Positions 12,109-23,604 of a DNA stretch of 64,000 bases are shown here, one piece after another. The notes below the pieces were generated by a model. The model had not been told where the DNA came from. It did no database searches and saw only the letters and a program-made list of their open reading frames with translations. Origin of the DNA: Phoronis australis (lineage: Eukaryota; Phoronida; Phoronidae); assembly GCA_002633005.1 (NCBI GenBank), contig NMRA01000495.1, positions 160,837 through 224,836 on the forward strand, in the 5' to 3' direction. How positions within the stretch are numbered: position 1 is the stretch's first letter; each line of letters starts with the position of its first letter. The position numbers and the translations under genes are program-made.

Positions 12109-12197
12109 AATGTATCCATTAGCACAGTCGCAAACTGCCTTGCCTTGATACTGGAAACACTGGCCTTTGTTGAGACATGGGTTTGGATTACACAAGC
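12109..12197 (-). CDS. EGF gene exon 20: first part of EGF 32
   Basis: LCNPNPCLNKGQCFQ ... CDCANGYI. The frame of the next exon picks the GTACGT donor after ATT (phase 0). A later GTGAGA would break the C-x-C-x5-G-x2-C spacing. 89 bp, phase 1 to 0. Confidence 0.88.
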
Positions 12198-12584
12198 CTG
12201 CAAACAAAGTAATTCTGTTATAATGTCAACAACTGTACTTGACTGATTTCACCAGTTCTGGTGGGTCAACCGACCACGGCATCTGATTAGTCCGTAACCT
12301 GGAAGTTGTCATCGAGAACCAGTCATATGCCTTTATAGTGTAGACCTGGTGGAGCCGGCAAAGTCAATCAAATACAACCCCTGCGTGAGCGAGAGTACTT
12401 GTCTGAATGCCGTTTTTCACGTGTTAACTCAATCTTCAGGCAGTTTTGTAATCTTAGAAGTTAATACTCTGTTAGCTCCCATGTAAAGGGGTCCAATGTA
12501 AATTTTTAGACTAACAGCAACAACATTGGGTATGAATAACGACACCATTTTGTGAAAAACGACCTTAAAAAATAAACAAACTTA

Positions 12585-12795
12585 AGGTTATGCAGGATAT
12601 TAGAAACATGTCCAAATCTATCTGACTTTAGAACACCATATCTCAGAAACAGATGATTGGATTCATATGAAACTCTTCCCCAAAACGATGTTAGGTTTTG
12701 TTATAAATTTAAAATGCTCCAATTTCATATGAGGGGCTATTAAAAATAGGATTTTTAAAATTTTTACAAAAAAACTCTAAAGTGTCATAAAACAA
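12585..12795 (+). repeat. Diverged dispersed repeat D, copy 1
   Basis: ACATGTCCAAATCTATCTGA, TCTCAGAAACAGATGATTGG and TTAAAAATAGGATTTTTAAA are alignable with 16975-17200. Confidence 0.45.
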
Positions 12796-12832
12796 AAACA
12801 AAATGATAAGTAAGAAAATGTAACCTCACACT

Positions 12833-12898
12833 TCACCTTTGACCTGCCAGTGACATTTAACCTTTGACCTGCCAGTGACATTTAACCTTTGACCTACC
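12833..12898. repeat. 25-bp minisatellite next to the exon 19 donor
   Basis: CCTTTGACCTGCCAGTGACA + TTTAA repeated about 2.7 times. The last partial unit contains the splice donor of exon 19 (GTAGGTCAAAGG on the minus strand). Confidence 0.9.
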
Positions 12899-13035
12899 AA
12901 CAATGAGTTGACAGAGAAGCCCATTGTATCCAGGAGGACACTCACAGAACACACCCACAAAGTCTGCGAAACATGTACCCCCCTGCTGACAGGGGTTGGG
13001 TAGGCACGACTTAATCTCCACATCACAGTTACGAC
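12898..13035 (-). CDS. EGF gene exon 19: EGF 31
   Basis: RNC closes EGF 30, then KSCLPNPCQQGGTCFADF ... CPPGYNGLLC and the tail QLIV. Phase 1-1. Acceptor TTTTAG, donor TTGTTG|GTAGGT. The donor abuts a 25-bp minisatellite in the intron. Confidence 0.92.
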
Positions 13036-13613
13036 CTAAAACGTGATGAATTTGATAAGTAAGTCACACGCATCTTGGCAAATAGAAACACAGTGACTAT
13101 ACTTCTGAACACTGATTAGGTATAAAACTGAATGCCTAATGGTTTCACAGCTCAACCTTAAACTCCATTTAGCTGGTGTTCTACTACAGCCAAACTGAAT
13201 GTTATTTTGAAGACACCATGAAGAACAGTCACTGTCAGTCTTTAAGAGAGTGGTTCAAACCTTTCATTAAAGGCTGACATTGTTTTTCATCATGTTAGAG
13301 TACTTGCAGTGCACAATGGTGACTAATTTGCAGAAGGCCAAAAAATCTGCAACTTTAAACTAAATTGGATGAAACAATTCGAGATGGTTTCACATGCCAA
13401 AAGCACTGGCTATGATTTCCAGCCCAGACACAGTTTAATTGCGAATAAATAAAAGTCATTGTTAAACAATTTGCTTTATTACAAACAGAAATATAATTAT
13501 TTTTTCTGCTTATTGCAAAGTCGAAACAAAGTAAGATTTGCCTCTAAAACTCATAATTATGCGTCTCAACGCAATACCCACACATCACTTATCTGTGAAC
13601 GGTGCTCACTCAC

Positions 13614-13727
13614 CTGTGAACGGTGCAGCACAGACACAGGTGTACCCGTCCAATGTGTCCAGACACTGTCCACGGTTCTTGCACGGCTTGCTTTCACACG
13701 CGCTCACCTTCTTCTCACAGTTGCGTC
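13614..13727 (-). CDS. EGF gene exon 18: EGF 30
   Basis: A 114-bp symmetric exon: RNC closes EGF 29, then SACESKPCKNRGQCLDTL ... CAAPFTG. The acceptor is an AAG (TTAATTAAG), weaker than its neighbours. The donor is ACAG|GTGAGT. Confidence 0.9.
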
Positions 13728-14920
13728 CTTAATTAAAAACATCATTCGACTTGACAATAAGTGCACATCTCATTATCCACCCAGCTCGCAACAAAACATG
13801 TCTAACACTTGACTTTGACTATGTGCTACTAGAAAGCTTGCCTTAACTTGTTTCACGCATAAAACTAGCAGTTCCTCATTGCAAAAAGACCTCCGTGGCA
13901 TTCCATAGATACGAAACAATCTTGCAAGAAAGCAACATCACTTGAGCCAAAGGTGACTGTTTCGCGAGTATACTCCGGACCTTAGTGTACTCTTAGACTA
14001 GTAAAAAGCTGACGCAATTGGTTGAGCAGGTTGGAGTGTGAAATTATGAAATAGAATTCATGGATTTCGATCCAAAAGACTTCTCATTGCAATTGATACG
14101 CGAGTATCTTGGGTCTATAGAAAGCACTCCCTGCATGAGAAGTTGGCTTGATGAGCCAATTGTAAGTAGTAAAAATTCAAGTTTGGAATTGTGAAAGAAG
14201 GCAGGCATATCAGGAACTCAAAACAAGGGATGTCTTTAACAAAAATTATAAGACATGGCAAGGATTATTCAAATGCGTGGAATCAAAAAAAATGCCTAAC
14301 CACATTCTTCTGCAGTCACATAAAAAACAAAATACAAAAAATTCCCTAGTTTAAATTTTGAATTTCAAGTGGTAAAACAGAAATTGACAAACTACAATGT
14401 ACATGTGAAGTCTTGTAATTAAAAATAAACATCATTTATCTAGTAATAACAACAGGCAATAAATTAGATTTTTTGAAAATAAAAAACACTATTTTAAAAA
14501 ACAATTACAATAAAACTTTTTTTCAAATTTTTCTCACTTCGAGAGTCATGTCTAACTAGTTGTTACCCTTTTTTACTTATTTTAGACAGGAGATTTAATC
14601 AGTGTATACACCTCCCTTAAGGGTTTTCAAAATTGTATGTTTCTATTGAAGAATGCATTTAAGTCCTCTAAATACTAAGGAAAAACATCTATTTATAAGA
14701 AAGTGCTCTTTAAGTTGTCGAAACACACAGAAAGACATAGGTAAACCTCTGGCTTCCTAGGAATTAAATATCCGAAACGTTTCGTGAGTTGTGAATAAAC
14801 CAGTCAGTTATCAGTATCACCCCTAAGATGCTTCTGACAGTCAAGAACTTCAGGCAGCAAAATGAAATAACATTTGACAGTTGGGAATGAACAGCATTGT
14901 GGGAGGACGTGTATGCGTAC
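13728..14920. other. EGF-gene intron 17
   Basis: AT-rich non-coding sequence. Only dispersed repeat family C (13925-14170) was recognised. Confidence 0.7.
13925..14170 (+). repeat. Dispersed repeat family C, copy 1
   Basis: Contains AAAGGTGACTGTTTCGCGAG and GGTTGGAGTGTGAAATTATG then ATAGAATTCATGGATTTCGATCC, the last part resembling a B box. Related copies lie at 23930-24120 (minus) and 48760-48990 (plus). Confidence 0.5.
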
Positions 14921-15034
14921 CTGTGTAGTCCGGCTTGCACCGACAGGAGTAGACATCGCCGTTATCACTGCAGGTGGCATTGTTCTGACACGGTGATGAA
15001 TCACAGGGCAGGATACGAGTCTGGCAAGTGGCAC
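14921..15034 (-). CDS. EGF gene exon 17: EGF 29
   Basis: A 114-bp symmetric exon: ATC closes EGF 28, then LPCDSSPCQNNATCSDNG ... CKPDYTG. Acceptor ACTCAG, donor ACAG|GTACGC. Confidence 0.93.
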
Positions 15035-15852
15035 CTGAGTCATAAAATAGTGCAATATACACACTGATGTTCATACCTCTGAGAATGAGAATTTATAATT
15101 AATTGAATCAGTCTAAGTTACAAGAAGCTTTCGATCCCGATCTGTTGCATTTCCAACTAGAAATTGGTCATGTCGGGAGTGTCGCCTGGTGCTGGCATTG
15201 AAAACCAGCAATTGGTACAGATCAGGAAAAGTTAAAATTTTTTGGCGCACGTCCAATTTTCTCAATCACAGAACCATCAGTAGGTGATCTGGAGAGTCTT
15301 ATGAAAACATCAACTTGCCGTCTCCAGACATCTGGGTGATGGCCGGCTGATGCCAGGCAGACATGTTCATGGTTGTCTTATGACTGGAGTTGCAGCACAT
15401 TGTACTACATCAATTTTGCACCTTTTACCCAAACCCAACGTCACATATTGAGCGATACTCAGCAGATTCTGCTGACTGCATGGGGCAATTTTTTGTCTGA
15501 TTGGAGGGTAGCGGTCGCATTCAAGATACGTAAAATCGATACTTCTGATGTCATCGGTACATAACTCAATCAGCCGCATCGCCCGAGAGGCACCTGACCT
15601 GCAACTTAGGCATTTAACAGGCACGAAAGATGTCTACATCACATTAAAACACTCACTGGTACATCTTTGAGACTAAGCTGTTCTTTCACACCAAAGCAGA
15701 TTTTATTACATTTAAGCCTAAACCGACATCAGGTAGTCTAGTTCAAAAGATACACCAATAAATGTATCATACCAATGCAGAGGTCTTCTTGTGACTTTTA
15801 CTGAATATCCTGAATAAACAATAGCAATAATAACAGTATACAGACAGGATAC

Positions 15853-16080
15853 CTGTATAACCAGGTTGGCAAGTGCAGGTGAACGAATCATTGGTATTGA
15901 CACATGTGGCCCTGTTAAAACATGGTTGTTGATCGCATGGCTGTATTCTCGTCTCGCAGTCCTGTCCAGTGTAGTCTACCGTACAGGAGCATCTGTAGGA
16001 GGTTCCTGAATTCCGGCAAACGCCCCCATGCTGGCAGGGGTCAAGGTCACACGGCAACTGGGCGCGGTCACACTGAGAGC
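15853..16080 (-). CDS. EGF gene exon 16: end of EGF 26, EGF 27 and EGF 28
   Basis: A 76-codon symmetric phase-1 exon: SQCDRAQLPCDLDPCQHGG (EGF 27), then QPCDQQPCFNRATC ... CQPGYTG (EGF 28). Acceptor TTTCCAG, donor ACAG|GTATCC. Confidence 0.94.
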
Positions 16081-16969
16081 CTGGAAAATGGAAGCGAATC
16101 CCTATTAGTATTAATACACAAAAGCAGTTTTAAAGAAGGCTGACAACTTCCATAATAATTTGTCTGACTTCTGAAGGTGGTATGTGGAATATCGTGAGGA
16201 CTTCAGATTGAAGACATTCTGTAGCAAACAGTTAAAAAATTAGTTGCAAATCATCTGAAAATTTCACCAAAGAGAGCTGAGAAAATGTCTGTTCAATGCA
16301 CTAGCAATGGTGCCATGCTGAAACCAGACAACACTAAGTTGGCATTATAGTATTTATATATTATATTTATTTTGCACTAAACAAATTGTCATTTACGTTT
16401 TTCAAAGGCTGATTACTTTTCTGCAAATAATGGGAAAATTACCACAGATTGTTGAGAACCAGCGTCATACCCATTATTCAGTGGAGAAAACTGGTTCTCA
16501 ACATGCCGGCACGTTATATCCAACCATTACCTTTTATTTTTTGCAGAAAAATTTGATGAGCAAATAAAAATTCACTTGTCGTCCATATCGTGTTCTAAAT
16601 ACGAGAAGAAATATCATACGCAGTATATCGAATAAACAATCTCAGCAGGTGCTCACAGAACTTTCATCAGTTTTCTAATCTGTGGATCCAGTTAAGTTCA
16701 GTTACTCTTACGGCAATTAGCGTTTTACACTTCGTGAGACCAGCAGAAACTAGTCTGAGGCAGAACCATATCAAGGCTAATGACATGCTCGGAAGAAAAC
16801 AACCCAGAAGGAAAACGAGAATTGGTAGACAATTAGCAGAAAGTCGAAAGATAATTTATCTATCCGCTCATTAGAAGATACTCAGTTGAAAATTTATGCT
16901 CCAATATTTTGTCCATATATGACTAGAGGAGATTTTGCACCTATAACTACCAATGGCTTTTGTAAGACT

Positions 16970-17205
16970 ATGTGGAACCCTAGAAAAATGTCCAAATTTG
17001 GTTAATTTTGGAATGCCCTGTCTCAGAAATGGCCGACTGCATTGAACTTCAACATGGTGTGTTTTATGCACACTTCTCAAAAAACATTTTGAATAGAGAT
17101 TATTATTAAAATGTCTCACTTTTGCCAGAGGGAAATTAAAAATAGGACTTTTATGCTTTTCTGAAAAAATGAAAGAGCCACACGATCTACTTTGTGAAAC
17201 AAAAA
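16970..17205 (+). repeat. Diverged dispersed repeat D, copy 2
   Basis: AAATGTCCAAATTTGGTTAA, TCTCAGAAATGGCCGACTGC and TTAAAAATAGGACTTTTATG, matching 12585-12795. Confidence 0.45.
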
Positions 17206-17366
17206 TTGTTTTAGTTGAACAGTAGTTATTTGATCTCTCAGGCTTCGCCCAAGTGAACCCGCCTTCAGTTTTTGGTACTAAAGTTGTAGCAGAGATAAAT
17301 CAGGACATATCCGAAGACGATGAAAACAACCAAGAGAATTATTCTACTAAGTGATGTCTGTCCTAC

Positions 17367-17581
17367 CTGCAAACCCATCATTACAGATGCACTTCACTTT
17401 TCCCTGGTCAGTCACGCACGTTCCATTGATACATGTACTGGCATCGCACACAACAATAGCAGTGTCACAGTTCTGACCCGTGTACCCCGTGAAACACGAG
17501 CAGCGAAACACGTTCAAGTTCACGTTGATGCACGTCCCCTGTTGGCAAGTATGGCCAACACACGGCAAAAGGGATTCACAT
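17367..17581 (-). CDS. EGF gene exon 15: end of EGF 24, EGF 25 and most of EGF 26
   Basis: Begins CESLLPCVGHTCQQGTC (EGF 25), then VVCDASTCINGTC ... CNDGFAG (EGF 26). Acceptor ATTCCAG, donor GCAG|GTAGGA, phase 2 to 1. Both units lack the usual Pro before Cys2 (HTC, STC). Confidence 0.92.
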
Positions 17582-18188
17582 CTGGAATGGCAGACAAAGA
17601 CTATTGTACAGGACTTTCACCAGGGTGCGCAATCAGGGCAGTCTCAGCTATACAGAGAGACTCATGTCTGGTATTAGCAAAGAGTAAGCACATGCCAATG
17701 AGACATTCGATATTCATTAGGTGATTGGGTAACTCAATAAAGGTTGCTCTTTTTGACACCTGAATATTAGATTGAGAGCAGACAGCACTCCATCTGCACC
17801 GGGGCGCTTGTTTGATAAGGGACCCATGTGACTTACCTGAATGAAGACATTCCTATGTGATGATCTTTGATTTAATTGTGACACCTGGAGAAACTTTTAG
17901 TCGGTGATAGACTAACTTCCCAAAGCTTGATGAATCTTTACTGTCAAGATCAATTAAGCAATGCCTTATTCAAACTAGGCCAATAGAATTCAAGCTTGGC
18001 CATCATTTTCACGCTTTTCACAGTTGAGCAAAAATTATTTGCCAAGAGGATTAATTATCAACTTACTTTTTACTTTGTTGTATTGGGATTAAAAAAATTT
18101 TCCAAAAACATGTGCGCATCATTAGACCAAGTTTTAATGACTCGAGCTGTAAGTAGCTTTTCATGTAACAGGACCCAGGTGTTCTCAC

Positions 18189-18339
18189 CTGCTACCCGTA
18201 TACTCCTGACCACACTGGCACGTGTAGGAGGTGCCACTGTTAAAACATCGGCCATTGTTCTGGCATGGCATACTGCCGCACGGGTTGGACGTCTCGCAAT
18301 TACGGCCAGCGTAATTAGCTGGGCACGAGCACACATAAC
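18189..18339 (-). CDS. EGF gene exon 14: end of EGF 23 and EGF 24
   Basis: Encodes GYVCSCPANYAGRNC closing EGF 23, then NPCGSMPCQNNGRCF ... YTGSR of EGF 24. Phase 1 to 2. The donor AGCAG|GTGAGA is required by the next exon, and an upstream GTAGCA is rejected. The split codon AG|A makes the Arg of the YTGSRC ending. Confidence 0.9.
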
Positions 18340-19543
18340 CTGTAAACGATCAGCACCTCAATTCAGAAGTTCCCACAGAGATGAGACAAGATCACAAGTA
18401 GAATTACAACAATGCAACTGACCTTTTCATTACTGAAGCCTTCCATTTTGTTTCAACTCCAGACCGAAGTGGTTTCTAAATCAAGCTAAATTCAGATCGC
18501 AATCTAGTAGTCCCTTAAGCTGCCCATGGGTTTTTTGTCTGGCACCATGACTCCCATCCCAATTATCTACTACGGTCCAAAGACTCACTAAAACCATTCA
18601 TCAACACGTACCAGAAAAACGAAACCCAACTCATCTATTTTTATTATCTTTCTTCAGGTAAAAATGGTACTAATTGAGCTTTTTACAAAGAACTCAATTT
18701 TAGAGGCCTAATATTTAAAAAAATGACCAAGTTTTACCCCAGTGTTTTATTGTCGTGTCTCTAATACCTAAACTACCCTACACCACTCAAATAGGACCTT
18801 AGATTACATTTCCAGACGAACAAGTCTCTTGACGACAGTTGGACTTGTGCAAATCTATTAACTATTAAGTACAGGACACCATGAAATGGACTGAGTTTCT
18901 AATGGGCCACATCGCCCCTCCCACGTCGACGAACCTTTTTGAACAACCACGCGCACTTCCATACTAGGGACGATTCCAAGATACCAATTGACCCAACACA
19001 AACCGTGGCATCTACAGAATATGGGTTAGTTTGAAAAGGCCCGTATACTTTGCACAGACAACTGTAACAAGCTGCTTCCACATAAACCATGCACCTGGTA
19101 GTATGACATGATACTTCATAAAAGGACCCCAATGTGTAATGGTCCACAAAGTGACCAATATTGCATCAGGTGCCCAACCACAAACAGACACCTTTTGGAA
19201 ATAAAAATGATGCATTGTATAATTTTTTGTGCATTTTAATAGCAGACGGACCATTTTGGCGACCATGACGTAGGATTTGTTAGTAACATCATATTATTAT
19301 ATAATCATGGCTTTAAAAATGTATTTGATACAACACAATGCTTAAAAACAAAAAGTTTTTTTTAATATTGCGATCGGGGTAACTTTGAAATGCCATGCGA
19401 ACACATCTTAAGTACACCAGCTAGTGAAACCTTTGATGACATGTAACAAACCTCAGACTGTAACTTACAGTTAACTCACCACAAGCAACCACAAAGTCAT
19501 GAAATAATGGACCAAAATGTATTTCTTATTGGACTCTGATTAC

Positions 19544-21094
19544 CTGATGGGTAGTTGGAACAGATGCCTTGATTGAGGCAGGGTGACGATACACAAGGTA
19601 AGTACGTCTCACACCTTGAGCCCGTATAGCCAGCTTTACAGGAACAGCTGTAGTCTCTCCCGACGTTTACGCAACGCTCTGTTCCGAGACTGTAACATGG
19701 CGAATAGTAGGAACATGCGTCCAGCTTTTCACACTGTTTACCCACATAGGGGGCATCGCAGTTCTGACATAGGAACGAGTCGCCGTTATTCAGGCAATTT
19801 CCATTGTTGAAGCAAGGCGAGCTACGACAAGGGATGTTGGACTCGCAATTTTTTCCGGCGTACGTGCCAACACAGTCGCACCTGTATCCCGAGATTTCAT
19901 TCACGCAGACACCTTGGTTCAGACATGGCGACAGGGAGCATGGAAGACGAGTCTCGCAGCGTGATCCAGTATATTCTGGTGCACAGGCGCATGTGAACGA
20001 ATCTCCAGATATGTCGTCGGTACAGTTGCCGCCATGTTGACAAGGAGAACTGGAACATCTCAGAACGGTTTCACAATTCTTCCCTGTGAACGCGCTCGGA
20101 CAGTTACAGATATAGCTACCAGGTATATCCACACACGTGCCTTGCAAACATGGGTTACTGGAGCACCCGAACATCACATCGCAGCGCTCCCCCGTGTAAT
20201 TTGGAGCACACATACACTTGTACCCCGCGCCACTATTTGTGCAATTTGCACCGTTCAAGCACGGCGAGCTGGAACAGGGAATGTAGGTATCACAGATGTC
20301 ACCGGTGTAGTTAAACGTACATGTGCAATCAAAACCACCACCAGGTTTGTTTAAGCACGAAGCCCCATTTTTGCAGGGACCGAGACTACAGGGAAGGAGA
20401 AACTCACAGTTGACGCCCGTGTAATCATGAGAACACAGACAGTTGTACCCGTCAACCCCAACATTTTCGCACGTAGCGTTATTCAGGCAGGGCTGAGAGG
20501 AGCATGGTATAACACTTTCACACTGTTTCCCCGTGAAATCAGTCAAGCACTGACATTGAAATTCGGTCTCGCTTACATCTCTACACAAGCCGCCATTGCC
20601 ACAGGGGTTGCTGCTGCATGGACTGTAGAGTTCACAACGTTCCCCCTTGAACTGGGGTGTACAAGTACACGAGTACTCGGTCAAGCCGCGGTTGGCACAT
20701 GCTCCGTTATTTAAGCACGGACTTGACGTGCACGCTAATGAGGTTTCACAGTTAGAGCCTGTGTAATCCTTCCCACATTGACACCGAAACTGCAACAAGT
20801 CCACGTTGCGACACCGGCCTCCATTCTGACACGGTCCTGATGCACACGGCTGCACATGTTCGCAGTGGATGCCAGTATAGTTGCTGGAACACCGGCAGGC
20901 ATACGAAGTCCCGAAATCGATGCACGTTCCATGGTTTTGGCAAGGTTTGTGGTAGCATGGTTTGGGGTGTTCGCAGTGTTTTCCGTAGAAATTCTGATCA
21001 CAAGCGCACGTGAAGTCCGTTCCGTTATTCTGACATGTCGAGTTCCCATTACACGGTGAACTAGCGCAGGGATTGGAAATCTCACACTGGCTGC
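19544..21094 (-). CDS. EGF gene exon 13: 1551-bp exon with 13 complete EGF repeats (EGF 10-22)
   Basis: One uninterrupted 517-codon exon, phase 1-1. It starts SQCEISNPCASSPC and ends CLNQGICSNYPS, in the middle of EGF 23. The repeats are about 37-39 residues each with the six-Cys pattern. Most carry C-x-S-x-P-C (CSSSPC, CASSPC, CRSSPC), the O-glucose consensus. One (EGF 21) has an extra Cys (LCQNC) and EGF 22 has a longer Cys1-Cys2 loop (CSYYSPC). Bases here are visibly more GC-rich than the introns. Acceptor CTTCCAG, donor ATCAG|GTAATC. Confidence 0.96.
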
Positions 21095-21389
21095 CTGGAA
21101 GAACGAACACAACAAAGTGCAGATTCAACATCTACAACATTAATTTTTCACTTTTCAAGTGCTTGTGAACAATAGTTTTCTATCTTAAACAATCCCAATC
21201 TCCGATCGATTGTGACAATCTTCGGACTAGTATCTTTGCATTTTAGTGAAACAGTCGAATGCCCTTGATGTAGTCAAGAAGACATTGCCAGAGAACGCAC
21301 TTGAAGCCACGTCACTTTTACCATCCTGGTAAAGTCTTCGCCTATTAAGCACAAATAATCGTGTACTGTTAACATCCACCCAATCAGGA

Positions 21390-21800
21390 CCAGATTTTCT
21401 TCCTCAAACAATTTTGTTAAGCCTAGACAGAGAACTTCGTTATACTCGAAGTCCTTTTTTATTCAAGCCATTCAACAGTGGAACGACTTGCCAAATAGCC
21501 TAAAGGATATGATGACTTCAGACACAAACTCATCAGTTACCTGTAAATGTGGTCATCATACCTGTCCTCCCCAGTCATTTCATTGTATATACCATATAAA
21601 AGTTTTTTATTTATTTATAATTTAATTTGTAATTTTAAATTGTAAAATATTCATTTAATTTAATCTAACTTAATTTATTCAATTTAATTTATTGCAGGGA
21701 GAGGACCATGATGCTGTTTTGGTTAAAGCATGTTTTCAAAATCTATTGTATTTTATCCTCTATGAATAAAGTTTATTATAAGTTGCTATTGTTATTGTTA
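21390..21800 (+). pseudogene. LINE 3' remnant (WNDLPNSL motif and TTATTG tail)
   Basis: Contains SFFIQAIQQWNDLPNSLKD-like coding (TTTATTCAAGCCATTCAACA...), the sequence that ends the RT ORF of many CR1/L2-like LINEs (S-F-x-x-x-x-x-x-W-N-x-L-P). An AT-rich 3' region and an AATAAAG...TTATTG repeat tail follow. It is 5'-truncated and lies in an EGF-gene intron. Confidence 0.55.
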
Positions 21801-22446
21801 TTAATGGTACATTAGATCGTATCTTGTGAGTGCACAGCCGTAAGCTTCACCTGTTCTGTCATTTCAATCATTTCACCACTCCTCAAGAAGACGGTGGGAT
21901 ACTCCCGAGATTTTGCAGATTTGATCAAAGTCCAGCTGAACAGATTTAATTTCTTTTAAGATGAACTTTGATCTTGGATGGATAAAGATTTGCATTTCAG
22001 GGTGAAATATATTCTGTCAAATTTCTCCACAAAACAAGAATTAGGAGAACTTTAATCCATTATTAGCTTGGTTTGTACTGTGCAGATACCACGAAACAAT
22101 GTAAAAGTCCCTACTATTTGCAATAAATGGAAATAACTTTTGTGGACAATAATGAGTGCAAAATAATGTTGCGCTAACAAGAAATCAAGAAATACTCTAA
22201 CAAGTCAATCAAGCCGGACTCCAACATTTTCTTGCAAGATAACATGATAGAATCAACAAGCAGTTCCTATTTAGTCCATAGTTCTTTGTGGCAATGGAAA
22301 TAATTTCCAATCACGGTAAGAGACCAATATTGGGTAAGTGGCCTTGCTTTTAGTAGATTTTCCGCCAGCTTAACAAGTGGAAATACAGCTTTAACAGACA
22401 ATTGGCTAGCTTGGTGTACTACAGACACAATTCAAAGTTAACGTAC

Positions 22447-22560
22447 CTGTGTAAGTTAGCGGGCAGGTGCACACGTAATCATTGCCCACCTCAGAACACA
22501 TTCCGCCATGCCTACAAGGGCTGGACAGACAAGGGCTGGTTCGCTGGTCACACAGGGAAC
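22447..22560 (-). CDS. EGF gene exon 12: EGF 9
   Basis: A 114-bp symmetric phase-1 exon. It closes EGF 8 (SLC) and encodes EGF 9 (SPCLSSPCRHGGMCSE ... CPLTYTG). Its acceptor (TTTTTTCTAG) lies inside a copy of the tandem-core repeat that fills almost the whole upstream intron. Confidence 0.92.
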
Positions 22561-23310
22561 CTAGAAAAAACAGTAAAAAGGCCACTAGATAGTGCAAAAT
22601 ATGTCAAACCCATCTGAAACGTTAACAGGTGCATGTCATTGTTTTTTAATAGAAAGCTATTTATGAAATTTCATAAAAATCCATAAAGGAATTTCAGAGA
22701 AACAGAGGAAAACAGAAAAAAAATGAAATTGCTACAGCATTCGTCGTTATTTTTATATGAATACAATTGCAAAATTAAATAAAGATCCTACAGAGGGTTT
22801 AGGAGATACAGCTATGGGTGCAAAAAATAATACTGCCACTAGGAAGCAGCACAGAAGTTGAAGTCACCATCCTCAACCGTCCTCTTCACACTAAGAGCAT
22901 ATATGCCAATTTTCGCAATCATTCTTAGAATGGTTTGGTTGATAGAGGGGTGGATGCCAGAAAAAAAGACTAGAAAACAGCAAAAATGGCCACTAGGTGG
23001 CGCAAAATACCTAGCATCCATCCAAAAAGAAGAGAATAGCGTCATCTCACCAATAGATGCCTAAATGCCAAATTTTATGAAAATTCTACGAGGACCTTTG
23101 GAGATACAGAGGTAAATGTAAAAAACCTAAAAATTGTCACTAAGGGGCACACCGGTAGCCGGACCCGTCTGAAAGTTTGCTCATGCTATCCCATTCATGA
23201 AAGGAACACACATTCAAAATTTCATGAACATACATCAAAGGGTTTTGGAGATAAGATCAGCGGACGCCTGACAGACGTAGATGATGGCATAATGCCTCCA
23301 TGTATAAGTA
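22561..23310 (+). mobile_element. Tandem-core dispersed element, copy 1 (fills an intron)
   Basis: Four units with the core GGCCACTAGGTGGCGCAAAA, at about 22580, 22833, 22988 and 23138, spaced about 150-250 bp. It ends with GACAGACGTAGATGATGGCA then TATAAGTATGTAAGCGCATT. It occupies nearly all of the 852-bp intron and provides the acceptor of exon 12. Confidence 0.75.
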
Positions 23311-23412
23311 TGTAAGCGCATTAAAATGCAGTGAAATTCCTCTTCTTCAAATCTCCATCCAAGTTTCCATGATACATGTAACAGGCCATACAGCCTACGA
23401 CTATAATGGTAC

Positions 23413-23604
23413 CTGTGAATCCAGCAGGGCAGTAACACTGATAGTCCTGAGTGAGGTAAAAGCAGGCACCATTCCTGGGGCAGCAAATGCCGCCATTCTG
23501 ACAAGGATTTGGACTGCAGTAGTCGACCTTTGTCCCACACCTTAATCCTGTGTAACCTTGGTTACACACACACTTGTAGGAGTTTACGTAGTCAACACAC
23601 TGAC
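23413..23604 (-). CDS. EGF gene exon 11: end of EGF 7 and unusual 8-Cys EGF 8
   Basis: Completes EGF 7 (QCVDYVNSYKCVCNQGYTG) and encodes EGF 8. EGF 8 has two extra cysteines between Cys3 and Cys4 (GGICCPRNGACF), so it departs from the six-Cys pattern. Acceptor TTTTAG, donor ACAG|GTACCA, phase 1-1, 192 bp. Confidence 0.92.

Larger units (their letters stand above)
16081..19543. other. EGF-gene introns 13-15, non-coding parts
   Basis: Apart from exons 14-15 and repeat D, the only structure seen is a 13-bp perfect inverted repeat at 16450-16462/16491-16503 (TGTTGAGAACCAG). 18420-19490 shows nothing recognisable. Confidence 0.6.

Noticed and set aside
12101-12197. Later GTGAGA donor for exon 20
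   Set aside because: It would leave phase 1, while exon 21 needs phase 0. The GTACGT donor restores the EGF spacing NGYI-GDRC.
19583-21059. Several plus-strand ORFs over EGF exon 13
   Set aside because: Antisense shadows of a GC-rich coding exon. The minus frame has the full six-Cys EGF pattern.
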